A stretch of DNA of 64,000 nucleotides, taken from assembly GCF_003986935.1 (NCBI RefSeq), contig NZ_RJZE01000009.1:1-64000 (forward strand), read 5' to 3'. The DNA comes from Paraburkholderia kururiensis JCM 10599 = LMG 19447. Lineage in GTDB: Bacteria; Pseudomonadota; Gammaproteobacteria; Burkholderiales; Burkholderiaceae. The notes beneath the pieces are model-generated. The model was given only the letters and a program-made list of their open reading frames with translations, searched no databases and had not been told where the DNA came from. The position numbers were made by a program, and so were the translations under genes. This document shows positions 17,538 through 27,994 of this stretch, in pieces; the stretch's first letter is position 1, and each line of letters starts with the position of its first letter.

Positions 17538-18455
17538 ATGTTGAAGAAGCGCCTTAGTTCAGCGCCCGCTGCGTCCAACCGGCGTGCGACGAGTGCAGTA
17601 GATGCCCACGCGCTGCCGCTCGGGCTGCCGGCGCGCGTGCGCCGGCTCGTGACGAGCCCCACGTATCTGCAAGCCGACGAAGACGCCGCCTTCCTGCAAA
17701 GCCCCGAAATGTGCGGCGTGCGGTTGCAGCTCGACTACTGGAAGACCGAGCAGCGCCTCCAGCAGCAGGCCATCGAGCACACGGTCGTGGTGTACGGCAG
17801 CACGCGCATTGCGGCACCCGCCGTCGCGCGGCGCCGGCTTGCCGAGGCGCGCGCGGCGGCGTCGGCGCAACCGGATGACGCCGAACAGGCGCGCGCCGTG
17901 AAAGTCGCCGAGCGCCTGCTCGCTCGCAGCCACTACTACGACGTGGCGCGCGAACTGGGCGAACTCGTGGGCAGCACCGCGGGCAGTTCGGTGCTGCCCA
18001 AGCTCGCCATCATCACGGGCGGCGGGCCCGGCATCATGGAAGCCGCCAATCGCGGCGCCTTCGAGCAGCACGCGCCCAGCATCGGCCTCAACATCTCGCT
18101 GCCGAGGGAGCAATACCCCAACCCCTACGTCACGCCGGATCTGTGCTTTCGCTTCCACTACTTCGCGATCCGCAAGCTGCATCTGCTCGAGCGCGCGAAG
18201 GCGGGCGTCTTTTTCCCCGGCGGCTACGGCACCTGCGACGAACTCTTCGAAGTGCTCACGCTGCTGCAGACCGGCAAGATCCAGCCGCTGCCCGTCGTGC
18301 TCGTGGGCGAGGCGTACTGGCGTAGCGTCGTCAACTTCGACTTCCTCGTGGACGAAGGCATGATCTCGGAGGCCGACACAAAGCTGTTCGTCTTCTGCGA
18401 AACAGCCGCCGACATCTGGGCCGCCATCATGCGCTGGCACGAGGCGGCAACGTGA
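17538..18455 (+). CDS. LOG-family protein (TIGR00730-like)
   Basis: 305 residues with GGGPGIMEAANRGA and the LOG motif PGGYGTCDELFE. The family cleaves nucleoside 5'-monophosphates to release the base (cytokinin activation in plants) and is often misnamed lysine decarboxylase. An N-terminal stretch of about 80 residues is extra. Possible role in nucleotide salvage or stress; no FNR box found in front. The ribosome binding site is weak. Confidence 0.88.
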   Translation: MLKKRLSSAPAASNRRATSAVDAHALPLGLPARVRRLVTSPTYLQADEDAAFLQSPEMCGVRLQLDYWKTEQRLQQQAIEHTVVVYGSTRIAAPAVARRRLAEARAAASAQPDDAEQARAVKVAERLLARSHYYDVARELGELVGSTAGSSVLPKLAIITGGGPGIMEAANRGAFEQHAPSIGLNISLPREQYPNPYVTPDLCFRFHYFAIRKLHLLERAKAGVFFPGGYGTCDELFEVLTLLQTGKIQPLPVVLVGEAYWRSVVNFDFLVDEGMISEADTKLFVFCETAADIWAAIMRWHEAAT

Positions 18456-18458
18456 AGC

Positions 18459-18525
18459 GGCGGCACGAACAGGCGGCATAAAGCGGCCACATAAAGCGGC
18501 CACATGAAGCGACCGCATGAAGGGG
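18459..18525 (+). repeat. 13-bp tandem repeat
   Basis: Unit aaagcggccacat, two exact copies and about three diverged ones, in the 130-bp gap between the LOG gene and the fusion gene. Confidence 0.75.
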
Positions 18526-18585
18526 TGCACGCGCATGGTCCACGTGACTTGCCCATGCGAGCGCCAACACCACAAGGAGGCTGCG

Positions 18586-21500
18586 ATGGACGAGGTCCCG
18601 GCTCCATCACGACAATCGCCCGGCGCAGCGACTGAAGCGCCGCGGCGCTCACCTCAGCTTGCACCGCAGTTCTCACAGCTAGCCGACGTAATCGACCAGC
18701 TTGCCGGCGAACTGCGCGGCGAAGCTCACGTGCGAGGCCGCATTCGCCTCGATACGCAGTTCGAACGCGACCTCGGCTTCGACAGCCTCGCGCGCGCCGA
18801 ACTGCTCACGCGCATCGAACAGACCTTCAATACGCCGCTGCCGGTGGAGACGTTCGCGTCGGCGCTCACGCCTGCCGACGTACTGCGTGCCCTGCAAGCG
18901 GCGAGCGCAGCCATAGCCACACCCACAACCGCAGCACCGAACGTCGCCACGCAGGCAACACCCGCTGAACCGCATATCGTCGCCGTTGCACCCGCCACGC
19001 CGCAGATCACCCCGGCGAAGCCCGCTCTCGACGAACCCGCCGACGCCCTCACCCTCACCGCCGCCCTCGCCTGGCACGCCGGGCGTCACCCCGAGCGCAC
19101 GCACCTGATCGTGCTCGAAGACGGCCTCACGGAAACGCCGCTCACCTACGGCGAACTCGACCGCCGGGCGCGCGACATGGCAGGCGGCCTGCGCGCGCTC
19201 GGCGTCGATCCCGGCGACACCGTTGCGCTGATGCTCGCCACCGGCTGCGACTACTTCGTCTCGTTCATGGCCGTGCTGATGTGCGGCGCGATTCCCGTGC
19301 CTGTCTATCCGCCCGCGAGCCTCGCGCAGATCGAAGAGCATGTGCAGCGGCACGCCGCGATCCTCGCCAACGCCCAGGTCAAGGTGTTGATCGCATTCGA
19401 AGAGGTCGCCACCGTCGCACGGCTGCTGCGCATTCGCGTAGCAACGCTTCAGCACGTCGTCACGCCCGCGCAGATCGTGCCGCGGCCGTTCGAAGCGCCG
19501 GCCGCCGCCTCGCCCGACGACATCGCGCTGCTCCAGTACACCTCTGGCAGCACGGGCGACCCGAAGGGCGTCGTGCTCACGCACGCGAACCTGCTCGCCA
19601 ACCTCCGCGCCATGGGCACGCGCATGCGCGTGGACGCCGACGACGTGCTCGTGAGCTGGTTGCCGCTCTATCACGACATGGGACTGATCGGCGCGTGGAT
19701 GGCGCCGCTCTACTACGGCCTGCCGTTCATCGTGACCTCGCCGCTCACGTTCCTCGCGCGGCCTCAGCGATGGCTCGCGATGATTGCGCGCTATCGCGGC
19801 ACGATCACCGCCGCACCGAACTTCGCCTACGAGCGCTGCGCGCATCAACTGCCTGAGCGCGACCTGGAAGGGCTCGACCTCTCGTCACTGCGCTATGCAT
19901 TCTGCGGCGCGGAGCCCGTGAGTCCGGCCACCATGCGCGCCTTCGCCGAGCGTCTCGCTCCATTCGGGTTGCGCGAGACCACCATCACGCCCGTCTACGG
20001 ACTTGCCGAAAACACCCTCGGCCTGACCTTCCCGCAGCCGGGGCGCGGCTTGAGTGTGGACCGGATCGAGCGCGAGCCGCTCAACGCTCGGGGCATCGCG
20101 GTGCCCTCCCGCTCCGCAGATGCGAATGCGCTCGAACTCGTGAGCTGCGGCACGGTGCTCGACGGAACGGCGTTGCGCATCGTCGGCGACGACGGGCTCG
20201 AACTGCCCGAGCGGCGCGTAGGGCGCATCGAGTTTCGCGGCACGTCGGCTACGCGCGGCTACTATCGCAACCCGGCGCAGACGGCACGGCTGATCCGCGA
20301 CGGCTGGCTCGATACGGGCGACCTCGGCTACCTGGCCCACGCGGAGCTTTTCATCACGGGTCGCGTGAAGGACATGATCATTCGCGGCGGACGCCACTTC
20401 TTTCCCTACGAACTGGAAGACGCGATCGGCCGGCTGCCCGGCGTCGTGCCGGGCGGCGTGGCCGTCTGCGGCAGCACGGATACGCGCAGCGGCACCGAAC
20501 GCGTGGTCATCGTCGTGGAGACCGCAGCACCTTCGCCTGCCGATACCGCTACGGGAACCGATCACGCCGCGCTGCAGGCGCGGATCAACGCCGCGGCCAT
20601 CGCGCTATACGGCGCGCCGCCGGAGGAAATCGGTTTCGTCGCGCCGCACAGCATCTTGAAGACGCCGGGCGGCAAGATTCGCCACGCGGCGACGCTGGAA
20701 TGCTACGAGCGGCACGGCAAACGGCTGCCCGAACACCGCGTGTGGCGGCAACTCGCGGATATCGCCGCAGCCAGCCTCGCGCCGCTCTGGCATCGCGCGG
20801 TGCAACGCGTTGCGCGCACCGCACGCGGCCTCTACTGCTGGATCGCCTTCGCGCTGCTCGCGCCGCCCGTCTGGTTCGCCATCGCGTTCAGCCGGAACGT
20901 GCCGCGCAACTGGCGTATCGCCTCGGGCGCCTGCCGGCTGTTCCTGCGCGTAGCGGGTCTCGATGTGAGCGTTAAGGTGATGAACATCAAGGGCGAACCC
21001 GAAAGCGAACTTCATGCAGGCGGCGCGAAAACCACAGCGGTTCGTCCTATTCTCGCGGCCAATCACGCAAGCTATCTCGATGCCGTGGTGCTGCTCGCCG
21101 TGCTGCCCACTGTGTTGCCCCCGCCCGTGAACTTCGTGGCCAAACGCGAGTTCGCGACGCGCCCCTTCGCGGGACGCCTGCTGCGCGCGCTCGGCACATG
21201 CTTCGTGGAACGGACAGACTACCGGCGCAGCCTGGAAGACGAGGCGAAGCTCGTCGAAAGCGCAACCGCACCGGGGCACGACGCGCTGCTGTTCTTTCCC
21301 GAAGGCACCTTCACGCGCGCAGCGGGCTTGCGCGAGTTTCATCTGGGCGCGTTTCGCGCCGCGTGCCTCGCGCAGCGGCCCGTGGTGCCCGTCGCGCTCA
21401 ACGGCATGCGTGCTGCGATGCGCGACGGCGAATGGATTCCGCGCGCCGGGTCCGTCACCGTCACGGTGATGCCGCCCATCTGGCCCGAAGGCCGCGACTT

Positions 21501-21606
21501 TGCCGCCATGACGCAACTACGCGACAGCACGCGCGCCGCCATTCTTTTGCACTGCGGCGAACCGGCGCTCGCCGTTGGCGCGCCGCAGACGCCGCCCGCC
21601 GTGTAG
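18586..21606 (+). CDS. ACP - fatty acyl-AMP ligase - PlsC acyltransferase fusion
   Basis: 1006 residues in three parts. Residues about 25-110: acyl carrier domain with LGFDSLARAELL (S67 is the likely phosphopantetheine site). About 145-720: AMP-binding ligase with TSGSTGDPKG at 320-329 and GYYRNPAQTARLIRDGWLDTGD; it resembles fatty acyl-AMP ligases. After two possible hydrophobic segments near 755-790, a PlsC domain with NHASYLD from 826 and FFPEGTFTR from about 903. A chain could be activated, loaded on the built-in carrier and passed to a glycerolipid. Start from AAGGAGG 7 nt before ATG 18586. Confidence 0.9.
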   Translation: MDEVPAPSRQSPGAATEAPRRSPQLAPQFSQLADVIDQLAGELRGEAHVRGRIRLDTQFERDLGFDSLARAELLTRIEQTFNTPLPVETFASALTPADVLRALQAASAAIATPTTAAPNVATQATPAEPHIVAVAPATPQITPAKPALDEPADALTLTAALAWHAGRHPERTHLIVLEDGLTETPLTYGELDRRARDMAGGLRALGVDPGDTVALMLATGCDYFVSFMAVLMCGAIPVPVYPPASLAQIEEHVQRHAAILANAQVKVLIAFEEVATVARLLRIRVATLQHVVTPAQIVPRPFEAPAAASPDDIALLQYTSGSTGDPKGVVLTHANLLANLRAMGTRMRVDADDVLVSWLPLYHDMGLIGAWMAPLYYGLPFIVTSPLTFLARPQRWLAMIARYRGTITAAPNFAYERCAHQLPERDLEGLDLSSLRYAFCGAEPVSPATMRAFAERLAPFGLRETTITPVYGLAENTLGLTFPQPGRGLSVDRIEREPLNARGIAVPSRSADANALELVSCGTVLDGTALRIVGDDGLELPERRVGRIEFRGTSATRGYYRNPAQTARLIRDGWLDTGDLGYLAHAELFITGRVKDMIIRGGRHFFPYELEDAIGRLPGVVPGGVAVCGSTDTRSGTERVVIVVETAAPSPADTATGTDHAALQARINAAAIALYGAPPEEIGFVAPHSILKTPGGKIRHAATLECYERHGKRLPEHRVWRQLADIAAASLAPLWHRAVQRVARTARGLYCWIAFALLAPPVWFAIAFSRNVPRNWRIASGACRLFLRVAGLDVSVKVMNIKGEPESELHAGGAKTTAVRPILAANHASYLDAVVLLAVLPTVLPPPVNFVAKREFATRPFAGRLLRALGTCFVERTDYRRSLEDEAKLVESATAPGHDALLFFPEGTFTRAAGLREFHLGAFRAACLAQRPVVPVALNGMRAAMRDGEWIPRAGSVTVTVMPPIWPEGRDFAAMTQLRDSTRAAILLHCGEPALAVGAPQTPPAV

Positions 21607-21793
21607 GGAAATGCTGAAGGCGTCGGCGATCCCTTACGCGAAGTTCAGCACGGTCTGATTTCGGTGGCGCACGCGCTATCCGATACTGGGTTCATGGAAA
21701 GAACGTTTTCGCCGCACCGCCTGCAACGCCTCCAATGCTCCTCGCTCCATTGACGTTGCCCGGCGTTCCCCTACGCGGCCAAGGAGACCTGCC

Positions 21794-22102
21794 ATGTCCT
21801 ACGCCATGTCCGTTGCCCGCTACAGCGATGCCGGCGCTGTCTATCCCGAACCGGAGCGCCGCGGTACGCCATACGCTGGCGAGCCGCGCACGCAGGAACG
21901 TGCCCAGCCGCAGCCTTCAGGCGCCGATGTCTGCTCGGAGGCCGACACGCTGCTCGCGCTTGCTCGCGAAGCGGGCATGCTCGTCACGCTCGACGGACAG
22001 ATCGGCCGCGAGAAGTATCAGAGCGTGGCCGGGTCCGTGGCTTCGTTGCAGCGGTTTGCCGCTGCGTTGCGCGACATGCTGGTGGAGCAGGCGCCGGCCT
22101 GA
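21794..22102 (+). CDS. Small hypothetical protein
   Basis: 102 residues; the first half is polar and disordered-looking, the second half a helical segment (ADTLLALAREAGMLVTLDGQIGREKYQSVAGSVASLQRFAAALRDML). AAGGAG lies 9 nt before the ATG. Family not recognised. Its stop is followed by a hairpin (GGCGCA/TGCGCC) without a T-run. It stands alone between the fusion gene and the arc operon. Confidence 0.7.
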   Translation: MSYAMSVARYSDAGAVYPEPERRGTPYAGEPRTQERAQPQPSGADVCSEADTLLALAREAGMLVTLDGQIGREKYQSVAGSVASLQRFAAALRDMLVEQAPA

Positions 22103-22296
22103 AAGCGGTTGGGCGCAATGCTGCGCCTGCTCGCCGCCTCTTCCGCCTCGTCCGCCTCTTCCTCCTCGCGCGACACAAAAGCACCATAAAAAAGGCATCT
22201 AAATGCACACGGCATGTCTCGTACACCGCCGTGCGCAATAGCTCCGCAGTGGTTCATCACGCCGCATCCCGAATCGGTCATCCCGACTAACCCTGA

Positions 22297-22310
22297 CTGA
22301 TCCACATCAA
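22297..22310 (+). promoter_or_regulatory. FNR box CTGATCCACATCAA for arcDABC
   Basis: 9 of 10 matches. CTTAAT (22333-22338, 4 of 6) is 32 bp from the centre; start near 22345. This excludes the in-frame ATG at 22337 as start of arcD. FNR/Anr control of arginine deiminase is known in Pseudomonas. Confidence 0.7.
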
Positions 22311-22366
22311 ACGCCGCCCCGGTTTCGCATGACTTAATGAGACGTCTCCCCACTGGAGTACCTCTC

Positions 22367-23857
22367 ATGAAACCCCTGGCTCGTCACCTGCATGGCACGC
22401 CGCCTGGCGCGGCGCCCGTGCCGCCTGTTTCTTCAAGCACAACGTCCCCCCAACGTCTCAAACTCGGTCTGCTGACCGCGCTTGTCGTGGGTTCGATGAT
22501 CGGCAGCGGCGTGTTCTCGCTGCCTCAAAACATGGCGTCGGGCGCGGGCGCCGGCGCCGTGCTGATCGGCTGGCTCATCACCGGCGCCGGCATGCTGATG
22601 CTCGCCTTCGTCTACCAGACGCTCGCGCTGCGCAAGCCTCAGCTCGACAACGGCATCTATGCGTATGCGCGCGCCAGCGCCGGCGACTTCGTCGGCTTCA
22701 ACTCCGCGTGGGGCTACTGGGTCAGCGCGTGGATAGGCAATGTCGGCTACCTCGTGATCGTGTTCGGTACGCTCGGCTACTTCTTTCCGATCTTCGGCGA
22801 GGGCAATACGCGCGCGGCCATCGTGGGTGCCTCGGTCGCGTTGTGGATCATGCACTTCGTGATCCTGCGCGGCGTGCGCAGCGCAGCCGTGCTCAACGCC
22901 GTGACCACCGTCACGAAGATCGTGCCGCTCGTGCTCTTCATCGCCATTGCGGCTGCGGCGTTTCACGCGCAGGAGTTTTCCGCGGGCTTCTGGGGTAACC
23001 CGAAGCTGCCCGGCGTGCTCGATCAGGTGAAGAGCACGATGCTCATTACCGTGTGGGTGTTCATCGGCATTGAAGGCGCGAGCGTGTATTCGGCGCGCGC
23101 GCAGCAGCGCTCGGACGTGGGCCGCGCGACCGTGCTGGGTTTTGTGGTCGTGCTGGCGCTGCTGATGGGCGTTTCGCTGCTCTCGCTCGGCATCGTCTCG
23201 CAGCCCGAGCTGGCGGGCATGAAGAACCCCTCGATGGCCGGCGTGCTTCAGAAGGTGGTGGGTACCTGGGGCGCTGTGCTCGTCAACATCGGCCTGCTGG
23301 TTTCGGTGGGCGGCGCGCTGCTCGCCTGGACGCTGCTGGCTGCCGAAACGCTGTTCACCCCCGCAGGCGGCGGCGTGATGCCCGCGTTCCTCAAGCGCGA
23401 GAACGAGCACGGCGTGCCCGCAAACGCGCTGTGGGTCACCAACGGGCTCGTGCAGCTGTTCCTCATCGTCACGCTGGTTTCCAACGCGACGTACCTCGCG
23501 CTGATCTCGCTCGCCACGTCGATGATCCTCGTGCCGTATCTGTTCTCCGCCGTCTATGCAGCGCTGATCGCGGTGAAGGGCGACGGCTACACCGCGGGCG
23601 AAAGCGCGCGGTATCGCGACATCGGAATCGGAGCGCTGGCCGTGGTGTATTGCTGCTGGCTGCTCTATGCGGCGGGCCTCAAATACCTGCTGCTGAGCGC
23701 GCTGCTTTATGCGCCGGGCGTGGTGCTCTATGCGTGGGCCAAGCGCGAGCAGAAAGCGCGCATCTTCCAGCCGTTCGAAGCGGTGATTCTCGCTGCCATC
23801 GTCGGTCTCGCCATTGCCGCCGCGTGGCTGCTCGCCACCGGCAGCCTCAGTCTGTAA
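22367..23857 (+). CDS. arcD: Arginine/ornithine antiporter ArcD
   Basis: 496 residues, APC superfamily, about 12-13 membrane spans, with the family start GSMIGSGVFSLPQNMASGAG. It swaps external arginine for ornithine at no energy cost and feeds the deiminase pathway. Start ATG 22367 has GGAG 9 nt upstream and lies after the predicted transcript start. First gene of arcDABC. Confidence 0.94.
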   Translation: MKPLARHLHGTPPGAAPVPPVSSSTTSPQRLKLGLLTALVVGSMIGSGVFSLPQNMASGAGAGAVLIGWLITGAGMLMLAFVYQTLALRKPQLDNGIYAYARASAGDFVGFNSAWGYWVSAWIGNVGYLVIVFGTLGYFFPIFGEGNTRAAIVGASVALWIMHFVILRGVRSAAVLNAVTTVTKIVPLVLFIAIAAAAFHAQEFSAGFWGNPKLPGVLDQVKSTMLITVWVFIGIEGASVYSARAQQRSDVGRATVLGFVVVLALLMGVSLLSLGIVSQPELAGMKNPSMAGVLQKVVGTWGAVLVNIGLLVSVGGALLAWTLLAAETLFTPAGGGVMPAFLKRENEHGVPANALWVTNGLVQLFLIVTLVSNATYLALISLATSMILVPYLFSAVYAALIAVKGDGYTAGESARYRDIGIGALAVVYCCWLLYAAGLKYLLLSALLYAPGVVLYAWAKREQKARIFQPFEAVILAAIVGLAIAAAWLLATGSLSL

Positions 23858-23872
23858 CGCGGAGAACACATC

Positions 23873-25090
23873 GTGATATCTGGCGTCTATTCCGAAACCG
23901 GCAGGCTGCGCAAGGTGATCGTCTGCCGTCCGGGCCTGGCCCAGGCCCGGCTCACCCCGGCCAACTGCCGTGACCTGCTGTTCGACGACGTGCTGTGGGT
24001 CACCCAGGCCAAGAACGACCACTACGCATTCGTGAGCGCGATGCAGGAGCGCGGCGTCGAAGTGTTCGACACACACGACCTGCTCGCCGACGTGGTACGC
24101 AACCCCGAGGCGCGCGAATGGATTCTGTCGCGCAAGCTCGCGGCGGGGCAGATGGACGGCGAACTCGCGGCGCAACTGCGCCCCTGGCTCGACGAGATGA
24201 AGGCCGATGAACTCGCCACGCGTCTGATTGGCGGCATCGTAAAGGCCGAGCTGCCGTTCCGCCCCGCCGGCATCACCGCGGAGTGTCTGGATCACGCGGG
24301 CTTCGTGGTGCTGCCGCTGCCCAACGCGCTCTTCACGCGCGACAACAGCTGCTGGATCAACAACGGCGTCGTGCTGGGCTCCATGTACTGGCCCGCGCGC
24401 CGCCAGGAAACGCTGCTCACCACCGCGATCTACCGCTTCCATCCGCTCTTCGAAGGCGGCCCGCGCGTCTGGTGGGGCGACCCCGACGTGGACCACGGCG
24501 GCGCCACGATAGAAGGCGGCGACGTGATGCCGCTCTCGCCCGAAGTGGTGGCCATCGGCATGGGCGAGCGCAGTTCGCCGCAAGGCGTGGCGCAGCTTGC
24601 GCGCGCCCTCTTCGCGCAGCAGGGCGTAAAGCGCGTGATCGCGGCACAACTGCCGCGCTCGCGCGGCGCCATGCATCTGGACACCGTGTTCACGTTCTGC
24701 GACCACGATCTCGTCACGATCTTCCCGGAAGTGGTGAACAGCATTCACACCATCAGCCTGCGCCCCGGCGACCGCGAAGGCGAACTCGACGTGCGCGCCG
24801 AAACGGCGCCCTTCCTCGACGTGGTGGCCGGTGCCATCGGCGTGCCGAAGCTGCGCACGGTGGCCACGGGCGGCGACGAATGGGAAGCCGAGCGCGAGCA
24901 ATGGGACGACGGCAACAACGTGATTGCGCTCGCACCCGGCGTGGTGGTGGCCTACAACCGCAACGTCTACACCAACACGCTGCTGCGCAAGGCCGGCGTG
25001 GAAGTCATCACCATTCCGAGCGGCGAACTGGGCCGCGGGCGCGGCGGCGGCCATTGCATGACCTGCCCCATCGAGCGCGACCCCATCTGA
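23873..25090 (+). CDS. arcA: Arginine deiminase
   Basis: 405 residues. Hydrolyses arginine to citrulline and ammonia. Conserved FTRDNSCWI near residue 155, guanidinium-binding His in TVFTFCDHD, and catalytic Cys395 in [12 protein letters not shown] start at 23873 after CGGAGA; 15 nt from arcD. Confidence 0.95.
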   Translation: MISGVYSETGRLRKVIVCRPGLAQARLTPANCRDLLFDDVLWVTQAKNDHYAFVSAMQERGVEVFDTHDLLADVVRNPEAREWILSRKLAAGQMDGELAAQLRPWLDEMKADELATRLIGGIVKAELPFRPAGITAECLDHAGFVVLPLPNALFTRDNSCWINNGVVLGSMYWPARRQETLLTTAIYRFHPLFEGGPRVWWGDPDVDHGGATIEGGDVMPLSPEVVAIGMGERSSPQGVAQLARALFAQQGVKRVIAAQLPRSRGAMHLDTVFTFCDHDLVTIFPEVVNSIHTISLRPGDREGELDVRAETAPFLDVVAGAIGVPKLRTVATGGDEWEAEREQWDDGNNVIALAPGVVVAYNRNVYTNTLLRKAGVEVITIPSGELGRGRGGGHCMTCPIERDPI

Positions 25091-25220
25091 CTTCACGCGG
25101 CCGGCGCACGGTTCACGTCGCACCTCGCACGTCACCTCGCACGTTCGTTGCCGTTCGTTACGGAAACGTTGTGCGCCGGCCTCTTCAAGACGCCCCAACA
25201 GGCTCAAGGAAACCGACACC

Positions 25221-26219
25221 ATGGCATTCAATCTTCGCAATCGAAGCCTGCTCAACATGCAGGACTTCAGCCCACGCGACATCCGTTTTCTGCTCGACCT
25301 CGCCGCTGAACTCAAGCGCGCGAAGTACGCGGGCAACGAAGTGCCGCGCCTGAACGGCAAGAACATCGCGCTCATCTTCGAGAAGACCTCCACGCGCACG
25401 CGCTGCGCGTTCGAAGTCGCGGTGCACGACCAGGGCGGTCACGTCACGTATATCGATTCGGCCGGCTCGCAACTGGGCCGCAAGGAATCGCTGAAGGACA
25501 CGGCGCGCGTGCTGGGCCGCCTTTACGACGGCATCGAATACCGCGGCTTCCATCAAACCGCGGTGGAAGACCTCGCGCAGTATTCGCACGTGCCGGTATG
25601 GAACGGCCTCACCGACGAATTCCACCCCACCCAGGTGCTGGCCGATCTGCTCACCATGGAAGAGTTCGGCGAACGTCCGCTCGATACGATGTCGTTCTGC
25701 TATCTGGGCGACGCCCGCTTCAACATGGGCAACTCGCTCCTGATCGGCGGCGTGCAGATGGGCATGGACGTGCGTATCGCCGCGCCGCGCGCCCTCTGGC
25801 CCGAAGAGCATCTCGTCGCACAGATGCGCGAGCTGGCCCAAACCACGGGCGCGCGCGTGCAACTGCTCGAAGATCCGGCCGAAGCGGTCAAGGGTACGGA
25901 TTTCGTCTACACGGACGTGTGGGTCTCCATGGGCGAACCCGTGGATGCCTGGGGCGAGCGCATCGCGCTGCTCAAGCCCTATCAGGTGAACTCGGCTTTG
26001 ATGCGTGCCACCGGCAAGCCGCGTGCGCGCTTCATGCACTGCCTGCCGTCGTATCACAACCTCGAAACGGAAACGGCGCGCCAGGTCCACGAAAAGTACG
26101 GCCTCACGGAACTCGAAGTGACCGACGAGGTGTTCGAGTCCGAAGCTTCCATCGTGTTTTCGCAGGCGGAAAACCGCATGCATACGATCAAGGCCGTGCT
26201 CGTCGCCACCCTCGCCTAG
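25221..26219 (+). CDS. arcB: Catabolic ornithine carbamoyltransferase
   Basis: 332 residues. Carbamoyl-phosphate motif STRTR (residues about 54-58), HPTQ at about 135, and HCLP near 272. In this operon it works backwards, splitting citrulline to ornithine and carbamoyl phosphate. CAAGGA lies upstream; 130-bp gap after arcA. Confidence 0.95.
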   Translation: MAFNLRNRSLLNMQDFSPRDIRFLLDLAAELKRAKYAGNEVPRLNGKNIALIFEKTSTRTRCAFEVAVHDQGGHVTYIDSAGSQLGRKESLKDTARVLGRLYDGIEYRGFHQTAVEDLAQYSHVPVWNGLTDEFHPTQVLADLLTMEEFGERPLDTMSFCYLGDARFNMGNSLLIGGVQMGMDVRIAAPRALWPEEHLVAQMRELAQTTGARVQLLEDPAEAVKGTDFVYTDVWVSMGEPVDAWGERIALLKPYQVNSALMRATGKPRARFMHCLPSYHNLETETARQVHEKYGLTELEVTDEVFESEASIVFSQAENRMHTIKAVLVATLA

Positions 26220-26285
26220 CACGGCGCCGGCGTGCCACGCGAAGGCGCGGCGCGCCGGCGAGCACAAGCCAACGAAGGAATCCTC

Positions 26286-27194
26286 ATGCGAATTCTCGTC
26301 GCCCTTGGCGGCAACGCGCTGCTCAAACGCTCGGAGCCGCTCACCATTCCGAACCAGATCGCCAATACGCGGCGCGCGGCGTCGCAGATCGCGAAGCTCG
26401 CCGCCGGCAATCAGCTGGTGGTCGCGCACGGCAACGGGCCGCAGGTCGGCATGCTCGCGCTGCAGTCGGCAGCGGGCGGCAACGCCTCGGCCACGCCGCT
26501 CGACGTGCTCGATGCCGAGTCTGAAGGCATGATCGGCTATCTGCTCGAACAGGAGCTGGCGAATGCGCTGCCGCGCGAGCGCGCGGTGGCCACGCTGCTC
26601 ACGCGCGTGGAGGTGGACCCCGAAGACCCGGCGTTCGGCCATCCCACCAAGCCGATCGGCCCCGTGTACCCGAAGGAGGACGCCGAACGGCTCGCCATTC
26701 GCAACCGCTGGTCCATTGCGCCGGACGGCGCCGGCTTCAGACGCGTGGTGGCGTCGCCGAAACCGCAGCGCATCGTGGAGATCGACCCGATTCGCTGGCT
26801 GCTCGCGCACGACACGGTAGTGATCGCCGCGGGCGGCGGCGGCATTCCGGTGGCCACCGCGCCGGACGGCAAGGGGCTCACGGGTGTGGAAGCGGTGATC
26901 GACAAGGACCTGTGCAGCAGCCTGCTCGCCCAGCAGCTCGAAGCCGACCTGCTGCTGATCGCCACGGACGTGGACGCCGTCTACCTCGACTGGCACACGC
27001 CGCGCGAGCGTGCGCTGCGCGAGGTCGCGGCGTCGGAGCTGCGCAAGATGCCGTTCGCGGCGGGATCGATGGGACCGAAGGTGGAAGCGGCCTGCGCGTT
27101 CGCCACGCAGACGGGGCGCCCTGCGGTGATCGGCGCGCTGGATCGGATCGAAGAGATGGCGAAGGGCACGGCGGGCACGCGGGTCACGGGGTAA
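26286..27194 (+). CDS. arcC: Carbamate kinase
   Basis: 302 residues, amino acid kinase fold: ALGGNALL at the start, [10 protein letters not shown], and GGGGIPV. It makes ATP from carbamoyl phosphate and ADP, the energy-yielding step of the pathway. Start 26286 after GAAGGAA; the frame extends upstream without support. Last gene of arcDABC. Confidence 0.95.
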   Translation: MRILVALGGNALLKRSEPLTIPNQIANTRRAASQIAKLAAGNQLVVAHGNGPQVGMLALQSAAGGNASATPLDVLDAESEGMIGYLLEQELANALPRERAVATLLTRVEVDPEDPAFGHPTKPIGPVYPKEDAERLAIRNRWSIAPDGAGFRRVVASPKPQRIVEIDPIRWLLAHDTVVIAAGGGGIPVATAPDGKGLTGVEAVIDKDLCSSLLAQQLEADLLLIATDVDAVYLDWHTPRERALREVAASELRKMPFAAGSMGPKVEAACAFATQTGRPAVIGALDRIEEMAKGTAGTRVTG

Positions 27195-27313
27195 CGTTCA
27201 GGGCTTGATGCAGGGCGTGGCGGGGCGCGGCGCGGCGCTCCGTATCTCGCCACGCATCTCTGTCTCGCATGTCCGCCTCGAATCTCCGCGTCGCAACTCG
27301 CCGCCTAAAACCC

Positions 27314-27763
27314 TCAAGTACGGTGCTTTTCCTCGAAGTGCGATTGCCGGCCTGTCACGAGCCATAGCTCGGAGAGAAATCCCGAGGCCGCTTCGAGCAG
27401 GTCGTCGAACGCGACGATGCCGATCAGTTCGTCCGCGTCGCCCAGTACCGGCAGGCGCCGAACGCCATGCAGCCGCATACGGCGCAGCAGTTGCCACTCG
27501 TCTTCCCATTCGTATGCCGATACGACGGGCGTAGACATCATCTCGCTCACAAAGAGCTTCGCGGGATCGACCTCTTTCGCGACGACGGAAAGCACGATGT
27601 CGCGGTCCGTAATCACGCCGAGCGGAATGCGGCCCGACGCCGACTCCTCCACCACGATCAGATCGCCCACGTGGTGATTGCGCATGAGCCGCGCCGCTTC
27701 GAGCACCGTGGTGTCCTGACGGCACGTGACGACATCGCGGGTACAGATGGTTGCTGCATTCAC
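27314..27763 (-). CDS. Two-CBS-domain protein (HRP1-like)
   Basis: 149 residues with two CBS units (TTVLEAARLMRNHHVGDLIVVEE and QLLRRMRLHGVRRLPVLGD). Such free-standing CBS pairs bind adenine nucleotides; the M. tuberculosis counterpart, hypoxic response protein 1, is in the DosR regulon. GTG start at 27763 is chosen because AGGAGG lies 6 nt upstream. Convergent with arcC. Confidence 0.9.
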   Translation of the reverse strand: MNAATICTRDVVTCRQDTTVLEAARLMRNHHVGDLIVVEESASGRIPLGVITDRDIVLSVVAKEVDPAKLFVSEMMSTPVVSAYEWEDEWQLLRRMRLHGVRRLPVLGDADELIGIVAFDDLLEAASGFLSELWLVTGRQSHFEEKHRT

Positions 27764-27881
27764 TTCACGCCTCCTGGATACGTTTTGCCCGCTTGATGCC
27801 GGGCTTTCGTGCGACCTTTCGTGCAACTTTTCGTGCGCCCTCGCGCCCGGTCTTGCTTTCGTGTGCGTGCACACCAATGGG

Positions 27882-27895
27882 TTGAGTTCCATCAA
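27882..27895 (+). promoter_or_regulatory. FNR box TTGAGTTCCATCAA between CBS and small membrane protein genes
   Basis: 9 of 10 matches. On the plus strand TAAATT (27917-27922, 4 of 6) is 31 bp from the centre, pointing to the small membrane protein at 27995. No good -10 in the minus direction, though the CBS gene start is only 119 bp away. Confidence 0.5.
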
Positions 27896-27994
27896 CAGCC
27901 ACCGCGGCTCGCTTCGTAAATTGAAGCTATTGCGACGCTTTCCACGCATCCCAGACCTTCCGTCATGCGGCGTCGCTCACTCGAGGAGAGCAAC

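Noticed and set aside
22337..22366. Upstream ATG as start of arcD
   Set aside because: It precedes the predicted transcript start and overlaps the -10; ATG 22367 has a ribosome binding site.
22433..25399. 988-residue open frame antisense to arcD-arcA
   Set aside because: Arg/His-rich shadow spanning two certain genes.
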